A DNA stretch of 8,315 nt from Chloroflexota bacterium. GTDB lineage: Bacteria > Chloroflexota > Limnocylindria > Limnocylindrales > CSP1-4. Positions 1 through 7,699 of this stretch are shown piece by piece. The stretch covers positions 1-8,315 of the forward strand of contig JAKAHL010000070.1 in assembly GCA_021815005.1 (NCBI GenBank), in the 5' to 3' direction. Position 1 is the stretch's first letter. Each line of letters opens with the position of its first letter. Both the position numbers and the translations under genes were made by a program. The notes below the pieces were generated by a model. The model was given only the letters and a program-made list of their open reading frames with translations. It was not told the DNA's origin and made no database searches.

Positions 1-19
1 CCGGCGCGCCCCGCGCCGG
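1..19. repeat. Perfect GC-rich inverted repeat at the window edge
   Basis: Bases 1-8 and 12-19 are exact reverse complements (CCGGCGCG / CGCGCCGG) around a CCC loop. The stem may continue to the left of the window. It lies 123 bases beyond the stop of the leftmost gene and has no T-tract on either side, so a terminator role is possible but unsupported. In DNA this GC-rich, short palindromes are common by chance. Confidence 0.3.
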
Positions 20-93
20 GCGGCCACCGGATCGGGCACGTCCCGGCTGAGACGGAGGGCCAGCCTCCCGTTCGCCCGGCCCGTGCCGCGCGG

Positions 94-109
94 CGGGGCC
101 GGTGCCCCG
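94..109 (-). terminator. Candidate hairpin downstream of the MobA-like gene
   Basis: A perfect 6-bp all-G/C stem (CGGGGC / GCCCCG) closes a four-base loop (CGGT), 32 bases beyond the TAG of the minus-strand MobA-like gene. An alternative pairing of 104-109 with 121-126 is also exact. There is no following run of U, so it would have to be a non-canonical (L-shaped or Rho-assisted) terminator. The rest of 1-141 shows no gene: the minus-strand frame in phase with the MobA-like gene happens to stay open after the stop, but has no convincing start or ribosome site. Confidence 0.25.
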
Positions 110-141
110 AGCCGACCGCCCGGGGCCGGGGCGACCCGGAG

Positions 142-837
142 CTAGTTCTCTGCCACCGAGTCGGCGCCGCGCGACCGGGGCGGGGCCGAGGGCTCCACGT
201 CAGGCGGGGCGGTGACGTCATCGCGAGGGGGCGGGGGGCCGTGGAACGGCGGCAGCGCGGCCCGCCGGACGGTGACGGCGTGCGTGACCCCCGGATCACC
301 GGTGTCCACCAGCCTGATCGGGAGGCCGTCCGCGGCCAGCTCGTCGAGGGCGGCCTCCAGGTCGGCGGCCGTGATCCCGGTGCCGGCCGCGGTGCTGGCG
401 GCGACCCGCAGCAGGGCCGCAAGGGGCAGCAGGGCGGGCCAGCCGGCGACGCCGGCGCAGGCGGGCCGGAGCACGGCGTGCGGCATCAACCCGTGCGCCT
501 CGATCAGCGTGGTCGCGGTCTCGGCGTCGGCCCAGGCGTGGCGCGCCGGCCAGACGAGGGCGGCGCTCGTTGCGGCGACCAGATCGGTCGCGGCACGCAA
601 CCCGCCGCCTAGGAGCGCGGCCGTGCTGGTGGCGTCGGCAGGCACGTCGGCGAGCACGGCCCCGGCCGTGCCCAACGCGGCGGCGACGGCGCCGCCGGGG
701 TCCGGGCACGCCACCACCACGGGCGTGGCGCCGCCGGCCCAGGCGGCCGCGGCGATCCGGCGGACCGCAGGGGTGCCCTCGGCGTCGGCGAGTGCGTCGG
801 CCGGCGAGGGCGCGAGGATGACGGCGGCGACGGTCAT
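142..837 (-). CDS. Degenerate MobA-like nucleotidyltransferase-fold protein
   Basis: A 231-residue protein that I assign by overall pattern to the MobA-like NTP transferase (GT-A, Rossmann-type) superfamily. Seen: a hydrophobic first strand (VAAVILAP, residues 3-10), a helix and second strand of the usual type (GTPAVRRI at 21-28, then ATPVVVACP), a central strand ending in WPARH (96-100), the segment LRPACAGVAGWPALL (123-137) that resembles the substrate-binding region of the family, and a late DPGVTHAV (181-188), matching the familiar 'DPG...D.DTP' strand. Missing: the glycine-rich GG.S.RMG nucleotide loop, and the usual metal-binding Asp near the central strand (Arg98 stands there). It may therefore be non-catalytic. 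The last ~35 residues are Pro-rich and probably disordered. GAGGAG lies five bases before the ATG. The gene follows the hybrid kinase by 60 bases on the same strand, so the two are probably co-transcribed. No specific substrate can be named. Confidence 0.72.
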   Translation of the reverse strand: MTVAAVILAPSPADALADAEGTPAVRRIAAAAWAGGATPVVVACPDPGGAVAAALGTAGAVLADVPADATSTAALLGGGLRAATDLVAATSAALVWPARHAWADAETATTLIEAHGLMPHAVLRPACAGVAGWPALLPLAALLRVAASTAAGTGITAADLEAALDELAADGLPIRLVDTGDPGVTHAVTVRRAALPPFHGPPPPRDDVTAPPDVEPSAPPRSRGADSVAEN

Positions 838-842
838 GTGGG

Positions 843-848
843 CTCCTC
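843..848 (-). promoter_or_regulatory. Strong Shine-Dalgarno site (GAGGAG)
   Basis: Read on the minus strand, GAGGAG lies five bases upstream of the ATG at 837. It fixes the start of the MobA-like gene. It is also the only clear Shine-Dalgarno site in the window: the plus-strand genes lack one. Confidence 0.75.
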
Positions 849-897
849 GGGCGGGACCAGCAGTGTAGTCGCGCGCGGGGCGTCGGACGCGCGACGG

Positions 898-3800
898 CTA
901 CGGCGAGATCGGCTCGAGGTCGGACTCGGGCTCGATCCCGGCCGCGACGATGTGCGCGATCGCCTCGGCCAGCCGCGACTCGAGCGCGTCCAGCTGCCCC
1001 GCGACCGCGCCGGCGTCCGCACCGCCCGCCAGCGCGGCCTCGACCGCCTCGGCGTCTCGCCCCACGTCCGCGAGGCCTAGCCCCCCGGCCACGCGCCCGA
1101 GCGTGCGGAGCGTTCTGGCGGCCTTGGCGGGCTCCAGCGCGGCGAGCCGCGTCCGGGCGGTCGCGACGTCGGACGCGTGCAGGCCGGCGAAGCGGCGGAG
1201 GAGCGAGACGTAGTTGCGCCGCGCGGACGGGCCGCTGTCGAGCCACGGCCCGACATCCAGGCCGGGGATCGCGGCGAGCGCGGCCAGCACGTCGTCGGGG
1301 ACCGTAGGCCCGACGCCGGGCGCCGCCGAGCCCCGGGGCTCGGCGGCCGGGCTCGGGTCGGGCGCGGCCCCGGCACGGGCCGGGACCCACCGCTCCAGGG
1401 CGGCGTACAGCCGGTCGGGGTCCACCGGCTTGGCCAGGTGGTCGTCCATGCCCGCCTCCAGGCAGGCGCGCCGGTCATCCTCGAAGGCGTTCGCGGTCAT
1501 GGCCACGATGGGCACCGCGGCGCGGCCGGGCAGGCGGCGAATCCGTCGGGTGGCCTCAAGCCCGTCGAGACGCGGCATCTGCACGTCCATCAAGATCAGG
1601 TCGTACTCGTGGAGCGCCGCCGCGTCCACGGCCGCCCTGCCGTCCCCGGCAATGTCAACCACGGCCCCGGCCAGCGCCAGCAGCTCGCCGGCCACCTGCT
1701 GGTTCACCGGCGAGTCCTCGGCGAGCAGCACCCTGGCCCCGGGTCGCGCGACGACGCTGGCGCGCGGCCGCGCCCGCTCGTGGCGGGTCCGGAGCGCCGC
1801 CTCCTGCGCCGCGGGCAGCGGCAGGTCCACCGTGAACGTGGAGCCCTGGCCGGGCGCGCTCTCAACCGTGATCCTTCCGCCCATGATGGTGGCGAGGCTC
1901 TTGCAGATCGCCAGCCCGAGGCCCGTGCCGCCGTACTGCCGAGTCGTGGAGGCGTCGCCCTGCTCGAACGAGGCGAACAGTCGGGCGAGGTCGCCCGGGG
2001 CGATGCCGATGCCCGTGTCGCGGACCGTGAACCGGACCCCGTCACGGAACGAGGCTGTCCGACTGACCCCGATCTCGACCGTGCCCTGGGTGGTGAACTT
2101 GACGGCGTTGCCGGCCAGGTTGAGCAGGATCTGGCCGAGGCGCAGGCCATCCCCGTGGAGGACGTCAGACACGTCCGGGTCCACGGCCAGCGCGAACTGG
2201 AGGTTCCGCTCGCCGGCCCTGACGCCCACCAGGGAGCGCACCCGCTCGAGCACGTCCGCGAGGACGAAGTCGGTGGGCTCGAGGGTCAGCTTGCCGGCCT
2301 CGATCTTGGACAGGTCCAGCACGTCGTTGATGATGCGGAGCAGGTGCTCGGCGGCCTCGGAGATCTTGCCCAGCAACGCGTCCTGCCGGTCCGAGTGCGA
2401 CTCGGTGCGCAGCAGGTGCGCGAGGCCGATGATCGCGTTCATCGGCGTCCGGATCTCGTGGCTCATGTTGGCGAGGAACGTGGACTTGGCGCGGCTCGCG
2501 GCCTCGGCGGCGTCGCGCGCGTCGGCGAGGGCCAGCTCGGCGCGGCGCCGCATGGCAATGCCGTAGAGGTCGGTCCCGATCGTCGTCAGCTCGTCGGCGT
2601 CGGCCTCGGTGTAGGGCAGCTCCTTGTTGCCCACGCCGATCAGCATCCGCACCCGGCCGCCCTCCTTCACGGGCGCGCCCATGTGCCGGGTCAGCGCGAT
2701 GTGGCCCTCCGGCACGCCCCGGCGGTTGGGCGTGCTCGCCCACTCGTTGTGGATGACCGGCGCCCCGGTCCGGTACGCGTCGGCCCACAGGCCAGCTCGC
2801 CCGATCGGGTAGTGGCTGTCGAACACAGCCTCGCACTGGGCGAGCGTGTCGCGGGACCAGGTGACGAGCTCGATCGTCTCGTCGTCGTTGACGTAGTGGA
2901 CGTAGCCGACCTTGCTGCCCGTGAGGCGCACCGCCTCCTCGAGGCCGTGGCGAAGCAGCGACCGCTCGTCCATCGTCCCCGCCCGCTGCTCCAAGTCGAA
3001 CATGGCGCGCAGGCGCAGGTCCGCCAGCATCAGCCGACGGTTGACCGCGGCCAGCTCCGCGGTTCGCTGGTCCACCATCTCCTGGAGGTGGCGGCGGTGG
3101 AAGTCCAGGTCCAGCTCGGCCGCCTTCCGGCCGGTGATGTCGGCGGCCACGGCAACCACGCGCATGGCGCCGTCGATGGCCACCGGCTGAAGGGTCACGT
3201 CCTCCCACCGGACGCGGCCGTCGTCGAGGACGGTCCGCCACTCGAAGCGGCAGGGCGACCCGTCCAGCGCCTGGCGCATGAACTCGCGCGCGTCGGCCAG
3301 CGAGTAGGGGGCATCGCCGGGGAAGATGCGCTCGAGCGTGAGGTCCGCGACGGACGCCGCGCCGAAGCGGGCGAGCGCCGTCCGGTTCGCCTCCAGGACC
3401 TCGCCGGTCGTCCCGTCCTGGACCAGCACGGCGACCGACGCGGTGTCGAACAGGGTCTGGTAGCGGCGCTCGCTCGCGAGCAGGATCCTCTCGTAGGCCA
3501 TCGCGTCGGTCACGTCGCGCCAGACCAGGGCCGCGTAGGCGTGGCCGGCGATCGCGAGCGTCCGCACGCTGGCCTCCACGTCCCGCTCCTCGCCATCGCG
3601 GCGCCGCTGGCGGCTGACGAGGCGGACCGGCTCGTCAGCGGAGGCGCGCTCCACGGCCCGCTGGAAGTCGCCGCGGTGGGAGGGAGCCTCGATGTCCGGC
3701 ACCGTCAGCTGGGCGAACGCCTCGCGCGCGAGGCCCAGGCGGGCGCACGCAGCCTCGTTGAACTCGGCGAAGCGCAGGGTTGCCAGGTCCACCAGCGCCA

Positions 3801-4284
3801 TGGGGTCCGCCGACTGGCGCACCATGGCCTCGAACATGCGGCTGCGGTCCGCGAGCCTCGCCTCCGTCTCGAGGACGGCGGTCACGTCGTGGACCACGCC
3901 GAGCACGCCCAGGAGCGTCCCCTCGTCGTCCCGGACGGCGGACCGGACCGTCTCGCGGACGATCGCCCGGCCGCTGGCATCGAGTGTTGCCTCGCGGCTG
4001 ACGACGGGGCCCGAGCCGCCCGTGGCCCGCGCGTCGTCGGCCGCCTCCCGGGCCGCCGCTTCCGGGGACAGGAACTCGGCGTCCGCGTGGCCGACCAGCT
4101 CGCCCTCGGCGTGGCCGTGGAGGGCCTCGTAGGCGGCGTTGACGAGGAGGTACCGCCCAGCGGGGTCCCTGATGAACACGGGGTCCGGGCTCGAGCGCCA
4201 GATCGCGCGCAGGCTCAGCCCCGCGAGTCGATCAGACCCAGGAGGCGGGATGGCGGCCGGTCCAGGCGTGGCGTCGGTCGGCAT
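898..4284 (-). CDS. Soluble hybrid sensor histidine kinase (PAS x3-GAF-HisKA-HATPase-REC-HPt-like)
   Basis: An intracellular multi-sensor phosphorelay kinase of 1128 residues without membrane segments. Domains in order: PAS about 24-138, PAS 148-262, PAS 270-388, a coiled-coil signalling helix 388-425, a GAF_2-type domain 426-578 (motifs DSHYPIGRAGLWAD, VIHNEW, MLIGVGNK), HisKA with H-box MSHEIRTPMNAIIG (phosphorylated His609), HATPase with N-box Asn726, DTGIGI at 756-761, FASFEQGD, and GGTGLGLAI at 785-793. A receiver follows with acidic pair Glu856/Asp857, phospho-acceptor Asp900, Thr930 and Lys952. After an Ala/Pro linker (968-995) comes an HPt-like helical domain in which Arg1060 occupies the expected His position. 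Start: the ATG at 4284 fits the PAS boundary; the same frame is open to an ATG at 4470, which would add 62 low-complexity, Arg-rich residues and cross the typA leader, so I reject it. The ribosome site is weak (GAGA). The ligand is unknown. There is no separate response regulator nearby; the MobA-like gene lies 60 bases downstream. Confidence 0.93.
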   Translation of the reverse strand: MPTDATPGPAAIPPPGSDRLAGLSLRAIWRSSPDPVFIRDPAGRYLLVNAAYEALHGHAEGELVGHADAEFLSPEAAAREAADDARATGGSGPVVSREATLDASGRAIVRETVRSAVRDDEGTLLGVLGVVHDVTAVLETEARLADRSRMFEAMVRQSADPMALVDLATLRFAEFNEAACARLGLAREAFAQLTVPDIEAPSHRGDFQRAVERASADEPVRLVSRQRRRDGEERDVEASVRTLAIAGHAYAALVWRDVTDAMAYERILLASERRYQTLFDTASVAVLVQDGTTGEVLEANRTALARFGAASVADLTLERIFPGDAPYSLADAREFMRQALDGSPCRFEWRTVLDDGRVRWEDVTLQPVAIDGAMRVVAVAADITGRKAAELDLDFHRRHLQEMVDQRTAELAAVNRRLMLADLRLRAMFDLEQRAGTMDERSLLRHGLEEAVRLTGSKVGYVHYVNDDETIELVTWSRDTLAQCEAVFDSHYPIGRAGLWADAYRTGAPVIHNEWASTPNRRGVPEGHIALTRHMGAPVKEGGRVRMLIGVGNKELPYTEADADELTTIGTDLYGIAMRRRAELALADARDAAEAASRAKSTFLANMSHEIRTPMNAIIGLAHLLRTESHSDRQDALLGKISEAAEHLLRIINDVLDLSKIEAGKLTLEPTDFVLADVLERVRSLVGVRAGERNLQFALAVDPDVSDVLHGDGLRLGQILLNLAGNAVKFTTQGTVEIGVSRTASFRDGVRFTVRDTGIGIAPGDLARLFASFEQGDASTTRQYGGTGLGLAICKSLATIMGGRITVESAPGQGSTFTVDLPLPAAQEAALRTRHERARPRASVVARPGARVLLAEDSPVNQQVAGELLALAGAVVDIAGDGRAAVDAAALHEYDLILMDVQMPRLDGLEATRRIRRLPGRAAVPIVAMTANAFEDDRRACLEAGMDDHLAKPVDPDRLYAALERWVPARAGAAPDPSPAAEPRGSAAPGVGPTVPDDVLAALAAIPGLDVGPWLDSGPSARRNYVSLLRRFAGLHASDVATARTRLAALEPAKAARTLRTLGRVAGGLGLADVGRDAEAVEAALAGGADAGAVAGQLDALESRLAEAIAHIVAAGIEPESDLEPISP

Positions 4285-4481
4285 AGGGGGTCTCGCATCG
4301 GCCCGGAGATCGTGACCCCCGGCAGGGTGAGTGTGCACCGGTCCCGGGGGAGTGACGATGGGCCAATCGGCCTCAGACACCCCCACGGAAGGGGAGGGTG
4401 CGCGGCGTCGGCGACGCGATCCGGCGGTGCGCGTGCCGCCGGGCGCCCGCTTGCGGCGCATGTGCGACACTTGCCGTGCCC
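4285..4481. promoter_or_regulatory. Divergent intergenic region between the sensor kinase and typA
   Basis: These 197 bases separate the two divergent start codons and must carry both promoters unless transcription enters from elsewhere. I see no convincing -35/-10 pair. Minor structure: GGCC-AATC-GGCC at 4361-4372 (4-base arms, each itself palindromic) and CCCC-ACGGAA-GGGG at 4381-4394. Neither is strong enough to call an operator. No Shine-Dalgarno site precedes the typA ATG. Confidence 0.4.
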
Positions 4482-6413
4482 ATGAGCGACACCCCCAGCC
4501 CTGCCGTGCCCACAGCCACCGCCATCCCCACGGTCGTCCGCGCCGACCTGCGCAACGTCGCGATCGTGGCCCACGTGGACCACGGCAAGACCACCCTGGT
4601 GGACGCGATGCTCCGCCAGACCGGCGTCTTCCGAGACAACCAGGCGGTTGTGGACCGCGTGATGGACTCGATGGACCTCGAGCGCGAGAAGGGCATCACG
4701 ATCCTCGCCAAGCAGACCACCATCGAGCATGGCGGCGTGCGGCTGAACATCGTGGACACGCCCGGCCACGCGGACTTCGGCGGGGAGGTGGAGCGCTCGC
4801 TGCTGATGGTGGACAGCGTGCTGCTGCTGGTGGACGCGGCCGAGGGCCCGCTGCCGCAGACGCGCTACGTGCTCCAGAAGGCGATGGCGCGGCACCTGCC
4901 GGTGGTGGTGGCGCTGAACAAGATCGACCGCTCCGATGCGCGCCCGGCCGACGTGCTCGACGACGTGTACGAGCTGTTCATGGACCTGGGGGCGGACGAG
5001 CACCAGATCGAGTTTCAGGTCGTCTACACGAACGCCAAGCTCGGCACCGCGACGCGCGACCTGGCGGTGCCCGGGACCAGCCTGCGCCCGCTGCTGGACC
5101 TGCTCGTGGCGGTCACGCCCGCGCCGACGTTCGAGCCCGGCCACCCGCTCCAGCTGCTGGTCACGAACCTGTCGGCGAACGAGTATGTGGGCCGGATGGC
5201 CGTGGGTCGCATCCGCAACGGGACGATCCGCGTGGGCCAGCGGGTGAGCGTGCTGCGCGAGGAGGCGGAGGACGCCTCGGGCACGGTCGAGCCGGGGCGC
5301 ACGGTGACCCTGTCGGGCACGGTGACCAGCCTCCAGACGGCGCGCGGCATGGAGCGCGTGGATATTGCGGAGGCTGGCCCCGGCGAGATCGTGTCGGTGG
5401 CCGGCCTGCCAGAGGTCACCATCGGCGACACGCTGACCGACCCCTCGGACCCGCGTCCGCTGCCCCGTCTCGACGTGGACGAGCCCACCCTGCGGATGAC
5501 CTTCGGCGTCAACACCTCGCCGCTCGGCGGCCGCGACGGCAAGTACGTGACGTCGCGCCAGATCAAGGCCCGCCTCGAACGCGAGGTGCTGGGCAACGTC
5601 TCCATCCAGGTCCGGCCCACCGAGTCCGGCGACACGTTCGAGGTCCGGGGCCGCGGCGAGCTCCAGCTCGCGGTGCTGATCGAGCAGATGCGCCGAGAGG
5701 GCTACGAGCTCACCGTCTCCCGGCCGGAGGTCATCCTCCACGAGGTGGGCGGCGAGGTCATGGAGCCGTACGAGCGGATCACCATCGACATCCCGCCCGA
5801 CTTCATCGGCGAGGTGCAGACCGCGATGGCCGGCCGCAAGGGCCGCCTCGACCAGATGAGCACCGATGCCGACGGCCGCGTCCGGATGGAGTTCGTGCTG
5901 CCGGTGCGCGGCCTGATCGGCTACCGAGGCCAGCTGCTCACCGAGACGCGCGGCACGGCGCTGCTCCACCAGATCGGCGAGGGCTACGGGCCGTGGGCGG
6001 GCGATGTCACGCACCGCACCAACGGCGTGCTGGTCTCAGACCGGCAGGGGACCTCCAACGCGTACGCGCTGTTCAACCTGCAGGACCGGTCGGACCTGTT
6101 CATCGGCTCGGGCGTGGACGTCTACGAGGGCATGGTCGTGGGCGAGAACGCGCGCCCGGGCGACATGGACGTGAACGCGTGCAAGGAGAAGAAGCTCACC
6201 AACATCCGCACGCACGCCCACGACGAGGCGCTGCGCCTCACGCCTCCGCGTCCGCTGACCCTCGAGAGCGCGATCGAGTTCATCGGGGCGGACGAGCTGG
6301 TGGAGGTCACGCCCACGGCGATCCGCCTGCGCAAGCGCATCCTCGGCAAGCAGGACCGCGAGAAGGAGCGGGGCCGGGCGTACGACATGGCGCGCACCAC
6401 CGAGCGTGAGTAG
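4482..6413 (+). CDS. typA: Ribosome-associated translational GTPase TypA/BipA
   Basis: A 643-residue protein, a normal length for BipA/TypA, the EF-G-like GTPase that binds the ribosome and helps 50S assembly and stress adaptation. G domain: P-loop [10 protein letters not shown] (30-39), switch I region EREKGITI, G3 DTPGHADF (92-99), G4 NKID (146-149). A beta-barrel domain II (about 222-320) follows, with a short Glu/Ala/Ser-rich insertion near 260-272. The EF-G-like domain III starts near [19 protein letters not shown], and a domain V-like segment holds [20 protein letters not shown]. The BipA-specific C-terminal domain carries [30 protein letters not shown] and the basic loop KEKKLTNIR (568-576), the hallmark separating TypA from LepA and EF-G. 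The ATG at 4482 is preferred; an in-frame ATG at 4398 would add 29 Cys/Arg-rich residues unlike the family. No Shine-Dalgarno site is seen. The cysteine desulfurase follows after 75 bases. Confidence 0.97.
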   Translation: MSDTPSPAVPTATAIPTVVRADLRNVAIVAHVDHGKTTLVDAMLRQTGVFRDNQAVVDRVMDSMDLEREKGITILAKQTTIEHGGVRLNIVDTPGHADFGGEVERSLLMVDSVLLLVDAAEGPLPQTRYVLQKAMARHLPVVVALNKIDRSDARPADVLDDVYELFMDLGADEHQIEFQVVYTNAKLGTATRDLAVPGTSLRPLLDLLVAVTPAPTFEPGHPLQLLVTNLSANEYVGRMAVGRIRNGTIRVGQRVSVLREEAEDASGTVEPGRTVTLSGTVTSLQTARGMERVDIAEAGPGEIVSVAGLPEVTIGDTLTDPSDPRPLPRLDVDEPTLRMTFGVNTSPLGGRDGKYVTSRQIKARLEREVLGNVSIQVRPTESGDTFEVRGRGELQLAVLIEQMRREGYELTVSRPEVILHEVGGEVMEPYERITIDIPPDFIGEVQTAMAGRKGRLDQMSTDADGRVRMEFVLPVRGLIGYRGQLLTETRGTALLHQIGEGYGPWAGDVTHRTNGVLVSDRQGTSNAYALFNLQDRSDLFIGSGVDVYEGMVVGENARPGDMDVNACKEKKLTNIRTHAHDEALRLTPPRPLTLESAIEFIGADELVEVTPTAIRLRKRILGKQDREKERGRAYDMARTTERE

Positions 6414-6451
6414 CGCCAGGCGGGGCCGCTAGCGACGCCCGGCCGGGGCGC

Positions 6452-6480
6452 GGGACCGCCCGCCAGGCCGGTCGTACAAT
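6452..6480 (+). promoter_or_regulatory. Sigma-70-type promoter for the desulfurase, predicted leaderless
   Basis: TACAAT (6475-6480) matches the -10 consensus at five of six bases in very GC-rich surroundings. GGGACC (6452-6457), exactly 17 bases upstream, matches TTGACA only in its GAC core. The start ATG is at 6489, eight bases after the -10 box, so transcription should begin at or within two bases of the A of the ATG. The GGGGG at 6482-6486 is too close (two bases) to serve as a ribosome site. Short GC stems at 6436-6450 and 6450-6463 might terminate typA transcription, but have no T-tract. Confidence 0.55.
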
Positions 6481-6488
6481 CGGGGGCC

Positions 6489-7670
6489 ATGCCGATCTAC
6501 CTCGACCACGCCGCCACGACCCCCCTCCGCCCCGAGGTGCTCGAGGGCATGCTGCCCCTCCTGGGCGGCACGTTCGGCAATCCCTCGTCGGCCCACGCCT
6601 TCGGCCGCGCTGCCCGCGAGGCGCTCGACGACGCCCACGAGCGGCTGGCCCGGTCGATCGGCGCGGACCCCCGCGAGATCGTGTTCACCAGCGGCGGCAC
6701 GGAGGCGACCAACCTCGCCCTCAAGGGCGCGGCCTGGGCGGGCCGCTCGCGCGGCAACCGCCTGGTGACGACGGCCGTGGAGCACCACGCCACCCACCAT
6801 GCCCTCCGCTACCTGGAGAAGTTCGGCTTCGAGGCGGTCGAGGTGGGCGTGGACCGGCTCGGCCGCGTGGACCCAGATGCGCTGGCGCGCGCGCTCGACG
6901 ACCGGACGACGCTGGTATCGGTGATCCTGGGCAACAACGAGGTGGGCACGCTCCAGCCGATCGCGGAGATCGTCGGCCGGGTGCGGGCGCGACGGGGCAT
7001 CCTGCTGCACGTGGACGCCGTGCAGGCCGCGCCGTGGACCGAGTTCGACGTGGAGGCCCTCGGCGCGGACCTCGTGTCGCTCGCCGCCCACAAGGTGGAG
7101 GGCCCCAAGGGCATCGGGGCGCTCTGGATCCGGCGGGGCACCCACGTCCTTGCCCAGCAGCACGGCGGCGGCCAGGAGCGGCACCGGCGGGCGGGCACGG
7201 AGAACGTGGCCGGCGCCGTGGGCATGGCTCGGGCGTTCGAGTTGCGGGCGGCGGAGCGGTCGGACCTGCTGCCGCGCGTCCGGGCCCAGCGTGACCGCCT
7301 GCAGGCAGCCGTGGTGGCGACCGGGCTCGCCGAGGCGACGGGCCACCCCACGGAGCGGCTGCCGCACATCGCCTCGTTCGTGGCGCGTGGGCTCGAGGGG
7401 GGCTCCGTGGCCCTGGCGCTGGATCTCGAGGGGATCGCCGTGTCCACGGGCTCGGCGTGCGCTTCGGGCTCGGCCGAGGTCAGCCACGTGCTCACCGCGA
7501 TGGGCTTCCCCGATGATGTCGCGCGCGGTCAGCTCCGGATCTCGCTCGGCAGGACCACGACGGACGCCGAGGTGGACGAGGCCTGCCGCGTGGTCCCAGC
7601 GGTGCTGGTGCGGGTTGCCGGCGGGAGCCCGATCGCCGAGATCGCGGGTGCGCCCGGCGCCGCCCCGTGA
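6489..7670 (+). CDS. Cysteine desulfurase, NifS/IscS type (class I)
   Basis: A 393-residue PLP enzyme that takes sulfur from L-cysteine as an enzyme persulfide, giving alanine, for Fe-S clusters or tRNA thiolation. The N-terminus YLDHAATTPLRPEV is canonical and fixes the start. Seen: FTSGGTEATNLAL (66-78); His99 in VEHHAT, which stacks on the PLP ring; GNNEVGT (148-154); Asp176 and Gln179 in HVDAVQA; Schiff-base Lys202 in AHKVEGPKGIG; RRAGTENV (233-240); and the catalytic loop STGSACASG with Cys324 followed by SHVL. The long loop around the Cys marks the IscS/NifS class rather than the SufS class. The C-terminus ends in LRISLGRTTTDAEVD plus an Ala/Pro-rich tail. No iscU, iscR, ferredoxin or mnmA is in view, so I cannot choose between nifS and iscS and leave the symbol empty. 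The gene appears to have its own leaderless promoter. Its stop codon lies in the first unit of a 14-bp triplication. Confidence 0.96.
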   Translation: MPIYLDHAATTPLRPEVLEGMLPLLGGTFGNPSSAHAFGRAAREALDDAHERLARSIGADPREIVFTSGGTEATNLALKGAAWAGRSRGNRLVTTAVEHHATHHALRYLEKFGFEAVEVGVDRLGRVDPDALARALDDRTTLVSVILGNNEVGTLQPIAEIVGRVRARRGILLHVDAVQAAPWTEFDVEALGADLVSLAAHKVEGPKGIGALWIRRGTHVLAQQHGGGQERHRRAGTENVAGAVGMARAFELRAAERSDLLPRVRAQRDRLQAAVVATGLAEATGHPTERLPHIASFVARGLEGGSVALALDLEGIAVSTGSACASGSAEVSHVLTAMGFPDDVARGQLRISLGRTTTDAEVDEACRVVPAVLVRVAGGSPIAEIAGAPGAAP

Positions 7671-7699
7671 CCGCCGCCCAGTGACCGCCGCCCCGTGAC
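7658..7699 (+). repeat. Three tandem 14-bp units at the desulfurase/kinase junction
   Basis: Units 7658-7671, 7672-7685 and 7686-7699 read CGCCGCCCCGTGAC, CGCCGCCCAGTGAC and CGCCGCCCCGTGAC; only base 7680 differs. Each contains GTGA, an overlapping GTG start and TGA stop. As 14 is not a multiple of three, the three GTGs lie in three different frames. The first TGA (7668) ends the desulfurase; the last GTG (7695) starts the kinase. Confidence 0.95.

Noticed and set aside
1..141. Minus-strand frame staying open after the MobA-like stop (possible read-through or next gene)
   Set aside because: It has no start codon with a ribosome site and no recognisable motif. A stop-free run of this length is unremarkable at this GC content.
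4361..4372. GGCC-AATC-GGCC as an operator in the divergent region
   Set aside because: The arms are only four bases, each palindromic by itself, and such repeats are frequent by chance in this composition. No second copy was found nearby.
4285..4470. N-terminal extension of the sensor kinase (62 more codons, ATG at 4470)
   Set aside because: The added residues are Arg-rich low complexity, and the start would lie within 12 bases of the divergent typA ATG, leaving no room for either promoter.
1177..4485. Plus-strand open frame of about 1100 codons opposite the sensor kinase
   Set aside because: It is antisense to a protein with clear PAS, GAF, HisKA, HATPase and receiver motifs. Its translation is Arg/Gly/Val/His-rich without any domain. 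Long antisense frames are expected at this GC content.
4215..6014. Minus-strand open frame of about 600 codons opposite typA
   Set aside because: It mirrors the codon pattern of typA and is His/Arg/Asp-rich without recognisable motifs. It is a GC-driven shadow.
6436..6463. Rho-independent terminator after typA
   Set aside because: Only 5-bp stems are seen, there is no T-tract, and the region overlaps the likely desulfurase promoter.
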